From positions 1-39,993 of the forward strand of contig JAKCDL010000020.1 in the NCBI GenBank assembly GCA_021841935.1: a stretch of 39,993 nt of DNA, given 5' to 3'. Positions 7,665-15,431 of the stretch are shown piece by piece. Under the pieces are notes generated by a model, which was given only the letters and a program-made list of their open reading frames with translations, was not told where the DNA came from and made no database searches. The stretch comes from Actinomycetes bacterium (GTDB lineage Bacteria; Actinomycetota; Acidimicrobiia; Acidimicrobiales; Acidimicrobiaceae). The position numbers and the translations under genes are program-made. Each line of letters starts with the position of its first letter. The first letter of the stretch is position 1.

Positions 7665-9060
7665 CAAAATTACTTGCGAGCGTCTCTGGGGTTTCGAGTG
7701 CGAGCTTGTACTCAGCGAAGATTCAAATTATGTCTGTCCTGAGGAAGATCATCATGACCCAGAACTTCATCGCCTTGTAACCCTTGCGATCGATGATGGC
7801 TTTGACCCCGGACTTATTGGTGATGTCCTCCACGGGCGCAAAAGGCTAGAACCTGGCCACGACTTTATAAAGTTCCTCTCTTATACTCCTGAAGGGAGAA
7901 AGTACGCCGCACATAGTGTAAATGTTCCAACTTACTCAGTCGAGCAGGTCAAGTACATCTCTTCTAACTACAAACTGACCGAGGTAGCAAGTGCTCCGAA
8001 TACCGCACCTGAGACCCTTGAGTACCTCGCAACACTAGGAAGTGTTTCAGTTCGCATAGCAGTTGCGAAAAACTTCAATACACCGGCCGATAGCCTCAGA
8101 AGGCTCTACCGCGAAGGGCCCTTTGAAGTCATCCTTGGGATAGCTCAAAACATTGCCGCTCCACCTGATCTTCTCAACACAATTGCGAAGAGGCACTTGG
8201 CAGCAGCGGGCAAGTATCTAGCCACCAACAAAGGATCCAACAGTGAAGTGCTTACGTTACTAGTAGAAGCAGTTGATCCTTACACGAGAATTCAAGTTGC
8301 AGCCAACAGCATCGCAGATGAGGAGACCCAACTTCAACTAGCTGAAGACCCTGACTGGCGCGTTCGCTACGCTTTAGGACGATCTAAGTCGGTTAGCCAG
8401 AATGTACTCAGTCGCCTCTTTCACGACGATCGTGAAGCCGTGAGAAGTGCTGTTGCCTATAACAGCGGAACACCGGTTGAGATCCTCGAACAGCTCGCAA
8501 CAGAAGAGGCCTACGTAGTCAGGTACCGCTTGGCCCAAAATTCAAAGTTACCGCTGAGCATCTTCATTCGCCTCTTGAACGACACAGATCAAGCCGTTCG
8601 GCGAGTCTCAACCACAAACCCATACTCTCCATTTTTCTACGGAGAGAGTGAAATGAGAAAGGTTGTCGAAGAGCAGCCCCACTACAGTTGGGTAAATTTA
8701 CTTTCAAATTCAGAGGTTCCCGAAGATCTGAAGTCCCATATACGTGATAACGCATATCTACAACGCGACATTGCACTGAATGAATACATGGCGATGGACC
8801 GTAAGAATCTCTTCCTATTGGCTGATCTTGTAGCAGATGGGATGTTAAATATGCCCTTTGAATCGCAGTTGCACGTAGTTCAACAGCTATGCCATCACCC
8901 GAAAGATTCAGATCGCCTTGAAGAGTTCGCCTTCCATGTTCTACGTGAGAATGACTTCTCACAGGAGATACGAGTGCGAATCCGGTCGATGATCACCAAT
9001 AACTTCAAGGGCGAAAGCACTCGAATTCAGGCAATTCTTCGCCACACTGTGGCGGCATGA
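7651..9060 (+). CDS. Leucine-rich-repeat-variant (LRV) repeat protein
   Basis: A 469-residue protein built largely of about 24-residue LRV-type helical repeats, for example VASAPNTAPETLEYLATL, YALGRSKSVSQNVLSRLF, SAVAYNSGTPVEILEQLA and YRLAQNSKLPLSIFIRLL, each ending in a V-R or A-V-R turn. I count about eight repeats between residues 110 and 330, then a helical tail without clear repeats. Three cysteines (9, 17, 29) sit in the first 30 residues; the founding Azotobacter LRV protein has an N-terminal 4Fe-4S cluster, so cluster binding here is possible but not shown. ATG 7651 is preferred over an upstream in-frame start at 7609 because a GAAAGGCGG site precedes it and it overlaps the stop of the upstream gene. 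Probably a protein-binding scaffold; partner unknown. Confidence 0.8.
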   Translation: MSLNSKITCERLWGFECELVLSEDSNYVCPEEDHHDPELHRLVTLAIDDGFDPGLIGDVLHGRKRLEPGHDFIKFLSYTPEGRKYAAHSVNVPTYSVEQVKYISSNYKLTEVASAPNTAPETLEYLATLGSVSVRIAVAKNFNTPADSLRRLYREGPFEVILGIAQNIAAPPDLLNTIAKRHLAAAGKYLATNKGSNSEVLTLLVEAVDPYTRIQVAANSIADEETQLQLAEDPDWRVRYALGRSKSVSQNVLSRLFHDDREAVRSAVAYNSGTPVEILEQLATEEAYVVRYRLAQNSKLPLSIFIRLLNDTDQAVRRVSTTNPYSPFFYGESEMRKVVEEQPHYSWVNLLSNSEVPEDLKSHIRDNAYLQRDIALNEYMAMDRKNLFLLADLVADGMLNMPFESQLHVVQQLCHHPKDSDRLEEFAFHVLRENDFSQEIRVRIRSMITNNFKGESTRIQAILRHTVAA

Positions 9061-9092
9061 TATAAAAATCTCAAGAAGGTAAGCACCATAAG

Positions 9093-9134
9093 AGAGCAGG
9101 GGCATCGACACCATCGGTCCAACTCCCCTGCTCT
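9093..9134. terminator. Hairpin between convergent LRV and enoyl-CoA hydratase family genes
   Basis: AGAGCAGGGG (9093-9102) pairs perfectly with CCCCTGCTCT (9125-9134) around a 22-base loop. It sits between the convergent ends of the genes at 9060 and 9212, the place for a bidirectional terminator, although no strong T-run follows on either strand. Confidence 0.5.
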
Positions 9135-9211
9135 ACATGGAATTTCTAAAAAATCTTAAAATAGAAATCCTCTAGGTAACACTCCTCGGCCCAAATGACA
9201 TCCAGAAGCTC

Positions 9212-9988
9212 TCACCTGCCAATGAAATTCGGCTCTCGCTTCTCGAGGAATGCCTTTATAGCTTCAGCGGTGTCATCGCTCTTAAAATTGACTGTTTGAG
9301 CGAATGATTCAGCCTCTAGGGCATCGACGATGGATCTATTAAGAGAGTCATTTAGCATTGACTTACTTAGCGATTGAGCAATCGAAGGTCCAGTTGCTAA
9401 ACGAGTCGCCCACCCCTCAACAAAGGCATCTATCTCATCGTCTGCGACAACTCTATTTACGAGTCCCATCTCCTTTGCCTCTTGAGCAGAGATAATATCT
9501 CCGAAGAGGGCTAACTCCTTTGCACGGTGGAGGCCAACCAAGCGCGGGAGAATATATGATCCACCAAAGTCGAGGGACAATCCTCGCCTTACAAAGATCT
9601 CCGAAAATCGAGCGCTCTCGCTCGCGACGATCAGGTCGCATGCTAAGGCCATATTGCAGCCTGCACCAACTGCGACACCAGTCACCTTGGCAATTGTAGG
9701 CTTAGGAAGGCGAAAGAGAGACTCTGCGACCTTACCGATCTTCCTCATGGATAGCAGTTGATCTCCATCGGCACCTATCCTTCGTCCGCTCAGGTCTGCA
9801 CCTGCACAAAAGGCACCCCCCGCACCTTGGATGACCATAGCGCGTGCTGAGGTATTTGTCGCAACTTCATCGAACATCTCGCCTAAAGTTCCCCACATCT
9901 CCGAAGTGACGGCGTTCTTGCGTTCAGGTCGATTGATTGTAATTCGGGCAATTCCAACTGCATCAATTTCAAATTCGATATCACTCAT
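9212..9988 (-). CDS. Enoyl-CoA hydratase/isomerase family protein, PaaG-like active site
   Basis: Crotonase-fold protein of 258 residues. The oxyanion-hole segments are clear: GAGGAFCAGADLSG and the VAVGAGCNMALACDL region. The first catalytic Glu of enoyl-CoA hydratase is Asn here (AGCN), and the second (the Glu of the usual QPE) aligns with Phe in ARFSEIF. Instead the RRGLSLDFGGS segment supplies an Asp at the position used by PaaG/ECI-type isomerases. It is therefore more likely an enoyl-CoA isomerase or related enzyme than a hydratase, working in fatty-acid or aromatic acyl-CoA breakdown. ATG 9988 has no strong ribosome site. It stands alone, divergent from the AIM24 gene. Confidence 0.9.
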   Translation of the reverse strand: MSDIEFEIDAVGIARITINRPERKNAVTSEMWGTLGEMFDEVATNTSARAMVIQGAGGAFCAGADLSGRRIGADGDQLLSMRKIGKVAESLFRLPKPTIAKVTGVAVGAGCNMALACDLIVASESARFSEIFVRRGLSLDFGGSYILPRLVGLHRAKELALFGDIISAQEAKEMGLVNRVVADDEIDAFVEGWATRLATGPSIAQSLSKSMLNDSLNRSIVDALEAESFAQTVNFKSDDTAEAIKAFLEKREPNFIGR

Positions 9989-10177
9989 AGCGATGAGACT
10001 AACACAGCGACATGGTCAAATTTAGCCAGAACAAAGGTGAACGTTGAATCAAAGCAAGAATGGTTAAGTCTTGGAAAACATAGTTCAAATATGAAAAAAA
10101 TTTGAATCTCCCAAGTAATAATCCACTAACCTTGCCCTATCGACACACGTCGCACTTATTAAGGGGATGGTTGCGAG

Positions 10178-10876
10178 TTGCGTACTGAACTAAAAGGGAC
10201 AACAATGCCCGTTCTGGAGATCTTTCTAGAGCGTGGCGAAGAGATCATTTCGGCTCATGGAGAGCTATCTTGGATGACTCCTACAATGGCCATGCAAACT
10301 AAGTCAGGGCTCGGAGGAGGAGCCAAAGGACTCCTGTCAGGACTAAAGCGAGTCATGGGGGGAGGAAGCCTCTTCGTAACCCACTACATGGCTTCAACTG
10401 GTCCGGGAATGGTTGCATTTGCCTCTAAAGTCCCAGGCCACATCAGAGAGGTTCACATTACTCCAGGAAATGGCTACATGGTGCACCGCCATGGATGGCT
10501 CGCGGGCACGCCTGGAATAACCCCTACTATTGGCTTCCAACAATCATTTAGAGCCGGCCTATTCGGAGGCGATGGCTTCATCCTTCAAAGGCTAGATGGA
10601 GAAGGTACTGCCTGGATAGAATTATCAGGCGAGACTATCGAATACGACCTTCAAGCAGGTGAAACGATCTTGGTTCACCCAGGGCACGTTGGACTCTTCC
10701 AAGAGACGATCAGCTTCAACATAACTCAAATCCAGGGGCTATCTAACGTCTTCTTTGGAGGAGATGGGTATCATCTAGTGGCACTTACCGGCCCTGGCAA
10801 GCTATACCTTCAATCGATGCCACTTCCGCTACTTGCTCACTCTATCTACCCCTACCTACCACAGCAGGGCAATTAA
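10178..10876 (+). CDS. AIM24 / TIGR00266 family protein
   Basis: A 232-residue protein of the AIM24 family (bacterial TIGR00266), a conserved beta-rich fold of unknown biochemical role, named for a yeast mitochondrial homologue. Recognised by the N-terminal pattern KGTTMPVLEIFLERGE followed by ELSWM, the Gly-rich GGGAKGLLSGLKRVMGG, and the central HIREVHITPG and HRHGWLAGTPG stretches. TTG 10178 is chosen over ATG 10205 because family members usually begin a few residues before the MPVLE motif; AAGGGG lies upstream. No signal peptide or membrane segment is seen. A strong hairpin follows the gene. Confidence 0.88.
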   Translation: MRTELKGTTMPVLEIFLERGEEIISAHGELSWMTPTMAMQTKSGLGGGAKGLLSGLKRVMGGGSLFVTHYMASTGPGMVAFASKVPGHIREVHITPGNGYMVHRHGWLAGTPGITPTIGFQQSFRAGLFGGDGFILQRLDGEGTAWIELSGETIEYDLQAGETILVHPGHVGLFQETISFNITQIQGLSNVFFGGDGYHLVALTGPGKLYLQSMPLPLLAHSIYPYLPQQGN

Positions 10877-10901
10877 AGTCCAACTACGAAGCTGAAACGG
10901 T

Positions 10902-10937
10902 GGCTACTTCTACGTTGGTAGCAACGTAGAAGTAGCC
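10902..10937 (+). terminator. Perfect 15-bp hairpin after the AIM24 gene
   Basis: GGCTACTTCTACGTT (10902-10916) pairs without mismatch with AACGTAGAAGTAGCC (10923-10937) across a six-base loop. It lies 25 bp after the stop codon. It lacks a T-run, so termination efficiency is uncertain. Confidence 0.6.
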
Positions 10938-11044
10938 CAAGAGCTTCTAACTGGTGGCATGGACTAGATATTCAGGGAAGATAGCGCCTGGGTCAAGTTG
11001 GCCTAAAATGGACAGGGTGCCACCGAACAGAAGCTAGGAGAGTC

Positions 11045-11326
11045 GTGGGAATTGCCCTTTCCGGAGACATAATCGATCCGGCCACAAATCAACTCGCTCA
11101 GTGTCGAAAAATTCAGCCCTATCAAGCCAATAAGCCCTACCTTTGTCCCGAGTGCAACTTTGACATCAGACCAGGCGAGGGACATTTTGTCGTTGTCCCA
11201 CACCACGATCACGATGCGCGACGCCACTGGCACGAACGATGTCTGACAAGGGCGCTAAACCGAGAGGTTAAGTCAAATCGCTCCAAGGGGCGTCGCAAGC
11301 GATCTCACAAGAGTTCCAAGGCTTGA
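11045..11326 (+). CDS. Small actinobacterial Cys/His zinc-ribbon-like protein
   Basis: A 93-residue protein with CPECNFDIRPGEGHFVV (two cysteines) followed by RRHWHERCL (two His, one Cys), a pattern that can hold a zinc ion. Similar short proteins are conserved across Actinobacteria without known function. The tail (from about residue 75) is strongly basic, SKGRRKRSHKSSKA, suggesting nucleic-acid contact. The GTG start is preceded by AGGAGAG at good spacing. Its last 22 bases overlap the end of the convergent PLP enzyme gene. Function unknown; coding is supported by the ribosome site and motif. Confidence 0.75.
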   Translation: MGIALSGDIIDPATNQLAQCRKIQPYQANKPYLCPECNFDIRPGEGHFVVVPHHDHDARRHWHERCLTRALNREVKSNRSKGRRKRSHKSSKA

Positions 11327-12417
11327 TTGAAGTCTTCGACTAAATCTCGCTGAGCCTCGATTCCCACACTCACTCGAATCAGCCCAGGACTAATCCCAAG
11401 TTCCTGCTTCTCACGCCTCTCCACTTGAGTCTCAACGGCACCAAGCGACGTAGAGTTCTTAGCTAGATGAAGGCGCTCGCAAAAGCGCTCTGCTCTAAAA
11501 GGGCTCGAACCCAGATCAAATGAGAGCATACTGCCATACAACAACATCTGACGTGGCAAGAACTCATAACCTGGCTTTCCTACTAGCAGCGAGGGATGAT
11601 AGATCATCTCTTGATCTAAATACTCTCCCAGCAACTCCACTATTGCTAGAGCATTCTCACAAGCGGCTCGCACCCTTAGCGATAGAGTACGAATCCCTCG
11701 TAGAATCAAGAAGGCTTCAAAGTCCCCGAGAATCGATCCATTTAATCGGCGATAAAGATCGACCTCTTTCGCAACTGCCGGATCCGCGAACGATGCCGTA
11801 CCACCTAGGACGTCACTATGGCCCCCAAAAAACTTTGTAGCTGAGTGAATAACCACATCTGCCCCAAATTCAAGGGGATTGGTGGCAAATGGTGTAGCAA
11901 AGGTGTTGTCGACGACTACGAATGCACCTTTTGCTTTAGCGATTGACACAACTCTATCGATTGGCAAAACCGACATCAATGGATTTGTCGGAGTCTCGAG
12001 CCAAACAAGATCAAATTCTTGCAACGATGAAAGTTCATCGCAGAAAATATCCGGAGTCGAAGCTGTAATGGTAGAGATAGACCTCACGATTAACCCCATA
12101 GCGCCATTTAGCTGCATACGGGTGCCGTTGTACGCACCTTCGACGATGGCGACGTCTAGAGGCCTGCCAACCGCCTTTGCAAAGCTATCGACTACCGCCT
12201 TTACAGCAGCTAACCCAGAGGCAAAGGATAGGGTCTCGCCACCTTCTAGTTCGGCGATAACCTCCTCCAAAGCCCGTGTAACCTCTGTCCCGAAGCGTGA
12301 ATAGATAGAGGTTCCGCCGGCTATGTAGGTCGTGGAAACGCCGATCGGAAAATTTAACGGAGCTCCGGTGACGTTCTTTGGCCTACCTCCATGAACAACT
12401 TTCGTTGACTTTTCCAT
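11305..12417 (-). CDS. Trans-sulfuration family PLP enzyme (cystathionine gamma-synthase/lyase-like)
   Basis: Cys/Met-metabolism PLP-dependent enzyme of 370 residues. The family features are present: YSRFG (Tyr39, Arg41), FASGLAA, ETPTNP (141-146), VVDNTFATP with the PLP-pyridine Asp170, and HSATKFFGGHSD with the Schiff-base Lys195. Members add or remove cysteine, homocysteine or sulfide; sequence alone does not separate synthase, gamma-lyase and sulfhydrylase. At 370 residues it is slightly shorter than typical (380-400). ATG 12417 follows AGGAGAGGG, a strong ribosome site. It is the last gene of the minus-strand run that begins with ffh but is separated from the DUF2469 gene by 35 bp, so it may be co-transcribed with it. 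Confidence 0.92.
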   Translation of the reverse strand: MEKSTKVVHGGRPKNVTGAPLNFPIGVSTTYIAGGTSIYSRFGTEVTRALEEVIAELEGGETLSFASGLAAVKAVVDSFAKAVGRPLDVAIVEGAYNGTRMQLNGAMGLIVRSISTITASTPDIFCDELSSLQEFDLVWLETPTNPLMSVLPIDRVVSIAKAKGAFVVVDNTFATPFATNPLEFGADVVIHSATKFFGGHSDVLGGTASFADPAVAKEVDLYRRLNGSILGDFEAFLILRGIRTLSLRVRAACENALAIVELLGEYLDQEMIYHPSLLVGKPGYEFLPRQMLLYGSMLSFDLGSSPFRAERFCERLHLAKNSTSLGAVETQVERREKQELGISPGLIRVSVGIEAQRDLVEDFNQALELL

Positions 12418-12452
12418 AAACCCTCTCCTAATCCGAGCTCGAATTCCTTGAA

Positions 12453-12782
12453 TTAAAGATCACCAATTGGCTTATCTTGATTCAGATTTATGCCTTCTTT
12501 GCGAGGAAGCTCTTCAATGTTTACGTCTTTGAACGTTTCGACAACCACAGATTCAACGAATCGAACCGGCCTGTACATATCCCAAACCCAAGCATCACGC
12601 AAGAGAACACGAAGGCGGACTGGGGAAGAATTACTTACCTCTTCAATATTGACTTCGTTGGCAAGATAGAAGCGCCTATCAGTCTCAACGACGTATCGAA
12701 ACATCGACAGCACGGCGCGATACTCCTGATAAAGCGAAAGCTCCACTTCGGATTCGTACTTTTCAAGATCTTCAGCACTCAT
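12453..12782 (-). CDS. DUF2469 family protein
   Basis: A 109-residue conserved actinobacterial protein of unknown function, homologous to the Mycobacterium protein encoded after rnhB. The family hallmarks are all seen: SAEDLEKYESEVELSLYQEY at the N-terminus, YVVETDRRFYLAN, DAWVWDMYRP and ETFKDVNIEELP. The start is placed at ATG 12782 rather than the in-frame GTG at 12788, because the AAGGAA site is too close to the GTG but well spaced for the ATG. In mycobacteria lepB and rnhB separate rplS from this gene; here they are absent and only about 125 bp with a terminator lie between. Confidence 0.93.
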   Translation of the reverse strand: MSAEDLEKYESEVELSLYQEYRAVLSMFRYVVETDRRFYLANEVNIEEVSNSSPVRLRVLLRDAWVWDMYRPVRFVESVVVETFKDVNIEELPRKEGINLNQDKPIGDL

Positions 12783-12825
12783 CGACACTTCCTTTCACAC
12801 ACCACACAGAATCTTTCACGATGCT

Positions 12826-12875
12826 ATCAAAACCAAGAAAGGATGGACCGTGCTTGCGCCAAGTCCATCCTTTCT
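12826..12875 (-). terminator. Intrinsic terminator after rplS
   Basis: On the minus strand AGAAAGGATGGAC (12875-12863) pairs perfectly with GTCCATCCTTTCT (12848-12836), loop 14 bases, followed by TGGTTTTGAT. The hairpin stands 32 bp beyond the rplS stop and ends the trmD-rplS message before DUF2469. Confidence 0.75.
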
Positions 12876-12907
12876 GAAATATCTAAAGCCAAACTGCAGT
12901 CAGCGAG

Positions 12908-13255
12908 CTATCGATCGCGCTTTTCCTTGATCTTAGCTGCCTTGCCAACTCTGTCACGAAGGTAAAAGAGCTTGGCACGTCGAACATCGCCACGAGAAAC
13001 TACCTCGATTTTGGCGATGATTGGCGAGTGAAGTGGAAATGTACGCTCCACCCCAACTCCAAAACTTACCTTACGAACGGAGAATGTTTCCTGTAGGCCA
13101 CCACCGCGCTTGGCGATAACGACTCCTTGGAAGATCTGCACTCGCTCACGGTTACCTTCAACGACTCGTACGTGTACCTTTACCGTGTCGCCCTGGCTAA
13201 AAAATGGGCGATCATCCTTCAAACTCTCTGAATCAATCAAATCGGTGAGCTTCAC
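12908..13255 (-). CDS. rplS: 50S ribosomal protein L19
   Basis: A 115-residue L19, normal length, at the 30S/50S interface. Diagnostic segments are [26 protein letters not shown] (read across residues 23-48), [21 protein letters not shown] and [16 protein letters not shown]. The GTG start is preceded by AGGAG at 5-base spacing. It follows trmD on the same strand in the standard bacterial order. Confidence 0.98.
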   Translation of the reverse strand: MKLTDLIDSESLKDDRPFFSQGDTVKVHVRVVEGNRERVQIFQGVVIAKRGGGLQETFSVRKVSFGVGVERTFPLHSPIIAKIEVVSRGDVRRAKLFYLRDRVGKAAKIKEKRDR

Positions 13256-13313
13256 TGCAACTCCTGACTAAATTAGCGCCTCTACAGCATAATGGACTAA
13301 TACGATTTCCCTG

Positions 13314-14066
13314 TTACTTGCCACTTGCAGCTTCATTGTTTTCAAGTAGATCGGGGCGGTAGTGCATAGTGCGAAGGAGAGCAGTATCTCTGCGCCACTT
13401 TGCAATCTTGCCATGGTCACCGCTTAAGAGAATCTCCGGGACTTCATAGTCTCGGAACTTAGCAGGCTTAGTATATTGCGGTGCCTCCAAAAGCATCTGC
13501 GAGAAACTCTCTTCGGTCGCTGACGAAGAATTACCAAGTACGCCATCCACTAGACGGGCGCTCGCCTCAATCACAGCTAAAGCCGCGAGTTCACCGCCCG
13601 CTAACACAAAGTCGCCAAGTGAAATAGCACCATCTACAAGGTGATCTTCTACCCGTGCGTCCACGCCCTCATAACGGCCACAAAGAAGCGAGAATGACCC
13701 GATTTGAGAGAGCTCATCAGCCAACCTTTGATCTAACCTCCTACCCCAAGGCGCGAGAAGAAATAGGGGTCGGGCAACCTTCAAAGTCTCTACTGCATCA
13801 AAGATAGGTTGCGCCATCATCACCATCCCAGCTCCCCCCCCATAAGGAGTATCATCGACACTCCTATGTCTATCCTTGGCGAAGGTTCTAATATCGATAG
13901 TTCGAATGCTCAGTATTCCAGCCGTTTGTGCTCTCCCGAGTATCGATTCTTTAGCGTAACTTTCAATAAGTTGAGGAAACAGAGTCAGCACATCAACGTG
14001 AAGCGAAGACTTGCCTAGATCGCCGCCGTTACTTCGTGGTTCGCTACTAGACATCAAAGAGTCCAT
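13314..14066 (-). CDS. trmD: tRNA (guanine-N1)-methyltransferase TrmD
   Basis: SAM-dependent enzyme methylating G37 of tRNAs, preventing frameshifts. The 250-residue protein has the knot-forming core: DVLTLFPQLIESY, DDTPYGGGAGMVMM, LCGRYEGVDARVED and ISLGDFVLAGGELAALAVIEA. An N-terminal extension of about 22 residues precedes the usual start of the family (VDVLTLFP); ATG 14066 and ATG 14054 are both in frame, and the gene overlaps the end of rimM by 20 bp at the longer start. Translation is probably coupled to rimM. Confidence 0.97.
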   Translation of the reverse strand: MDSLMSSSEPRSNGGDLGKSSLHVDVLTLFPQLIESYAKESILGRAQTAGILSIRTIDIRTFAKDRHRSVDDTPYGGGAGMVMMAQPIFDAVETLKVARPLFLLAPWGRRLDQRLADELSQIGSFSLLCGRYEGVDARVEDHLVDGAISLGDFVLAGGELAALAVIEASARLVDGVLGNSSSATEESFSQMLLEAPQYTKPAKFRDYEVPEILLSGDHGKIAKWRRDTALLRTMHYRPDLLENNEAASGK

Positions 14067-14532
14067 CTGGAACCTCTACAAAGACTCTCTTGGAGTCTCC
14101 ATCGACTCGACTAACAAAGGCTAGAGGCACCAAGAACCCAGTCGATAGCTCCAGAAGATCGCTAGCGGGATTAGCAAGCACCCCTTCAACTAAACCACGT
14201 TCCGTTCCGCCTTGGTCGACAACCGTACAACCGATCATCTCATGCACCCAAAGCTCTCCGTCGTCGTCTATTGGAGCAGCGAACATCACCTTTCCAGATA
14301 AGGTTTCGGCCTGATTTCTATCGGTAATGCCGTCAAAACCGAAGATGAATCTCTCGTGAAGCTCTTTGACGGAGCTGATCACCAGCTCCTTCCCCTCGAC
14401 AATGACTACCGAACCTCTCCTTCGCCTTTCTTCGCGATTAGACGTTAGAGACACTGCTACCTCGCCGCGGATACCATGAGCCTTGTGTATTCTTCCTATC
14501 TCTAAAAGATCAGAATCATCAGACATAATCAC
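14047..14532 (-). CDS. rimM: 16S rRNA processing protein RimM
   Basis: Ribosome maturation factor of 161 residues that binds S19 during 30S assembly. The N-terminal domain opens with LEIGRIHKAHGIRGEVAV, the family hallmark; the PRC-barrel half carries LWVHEMIGCTVVDQGG and NPASDLLEL, and the end is VFVEVPDGLFDV. Two starts are possible, GTG 14532 (best spacing from AAGGA) and ATG 14526. A terminator separates it from the KH gene, so it should have its own promoter in 14533-14689. Confidence 0.95.
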   Translation of the reverse strand: MIMSDDSDLLEIGRIHKAHGIRGEVAVSLTSNREERRRRGSVVIVEGKELVISSVKELHERFIFGFDGITDRNQAETLSGKVMFAAPIDDDGELWVHEMIGCTVVDQGGTERGLVEGVLANPASDLLELSTGFLVPLAFVSRVDGDSKRVFVEVPDGLFDV

Positions 14533-14689
14533 ACCGTTCCTTGAAGAGAGGGAAAACTACAGATAGTTGACATTGAAGAGATAATCCTATTGCGAAATCA
14601 TTCGATTTGAATTAATCCGCCACGATACCAACTGGTTTAATATTGCAGCGATCTAACTGAGATGACATATTTGAACTCAATTGAACCTT

Positions 14690-14724
14690 AAAAAATTTGA
14701 GCTATGCACACCGCATAGCTCAAA
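14690..14724 (-). terminator. Intrinsic terminator between the KH gene and rimM
   Basis: On the minus strand TTTGAGCTATGC (14724-14713) pairs perfectly with GCATAGCTCAAA (14707-14696), five-base loop, and is followed at once by a run of T. It is a textbook Rho-independent terminator 29 bp after the KH gene stop. Confidence 0.85.
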
Positions 14725-14752
14725 TCAGAGAGTTAAATGTTGTTTCGACGGG

Positions 14753-15034
14753 CTACTCGACTTCAGCGATCTCCACCTGAGCATCGACCCCATCTTTTGC
14801 TGCAGCGGCTCGAACTACAGCCCTAATCGCTCCTGCAATCTTGCCGTGCCTACCAATCACACGACCCATATCTGCCTTATCAACGGTAAGGACAAGCTTG
14901 ACTTTGTTATCTTCGCCTTCAGTGACGGCAACTGAGACCGCATCTGAGTTTTGAGAGAGAGATGTACCGATGTAGTGCAGAACTTGCTTTGCTGTTGGAG
15001 CTACCGAACGTATGCTTTCATTGGCATCGGTCAC
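14753..15034 (-). CDS. khpA: KH-domain RNA-binding protein (KhpA-type)
   Basis: Small single-KH protein of 93 residues, the kind encoded next to rpsP across Firmicutes and Actinobacteria, where it binds RNA and affects ribosome function and cell-size control. The RNA-binding loop GRHG is at residues 61-64 in MGRVIGRHGKIAGAIRAVV. The GTG start lies three bases after the rpsP stop, so translation is coupled. The terminator at 14690-14724 closes this two-gene message. Confidence 0.95.
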   Translation of the reverse strand: MTDANESIRSVAPTAKQVLHYIGTSLSQNSDAVSVAVTEGEDNKVKLVLTVDKADMGRVIGRHGKIAGAIRAVVRAAAAKDGVDAQVEIAEVE

Positions 15035-15037
15035 GGA

Positions 15038-15325
15038 CTACTCTGCGCTTTCTTGTAGCTTAGCGTTCAAGTCAATAAGCTTTCGTACCCGCTCCGTTGG
15101 CTGAGCACCATTAGCAAGCCACTTTTGGATCTTCTCGGTATCAAGCTTGAATTGAGCAGCTGCACCATTCTTTTCAGTCTCAACACTCGCAGAGACCACT
15201 GGGTTATAGGTGCCGAGCACCTCAATAAAGCGACCGTCACGCGGCGACGCAGCGTCTGCTGCAACAATACGATACGTTGGCCTCTTTTTCTTGCCCATTC
15301 TTACCAATCGAAGCTTAACTGCCAC
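15038..15325 (-). CDS. rpsP: 30S ribosomal protein S16
   Basis: A 95-residue S16 with the conserved start [20 protein letters not shown], then [16 protein letters not shown] and the C-terminal [22 protein letters not shown] 15325 is preceded by AGGAG at 5-base spacing. First gene of the rpsP-KH pair; 106 bp separate it from the end of ffh. Confidence 0.98.
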   Translation of the reverse strand: MAVKLRLVRMGKKKRPTYRIVAADAASPRDGRFIEVLGTYNPVVSASVETEKNGAAAQFKLDTEKIQKWLANGAQPTERVRKLIDLNAKLQESAE

Positions 15326-15431
15326 GCGAACTCCTAAAACCTACCCTGGTCGAAAGTCAGACTGTATATCGTTCCCAGGTCACATAAATTACAGCCCTTA
15401 GATTCTACTTGGTCACACAAGAAGTACAGCC

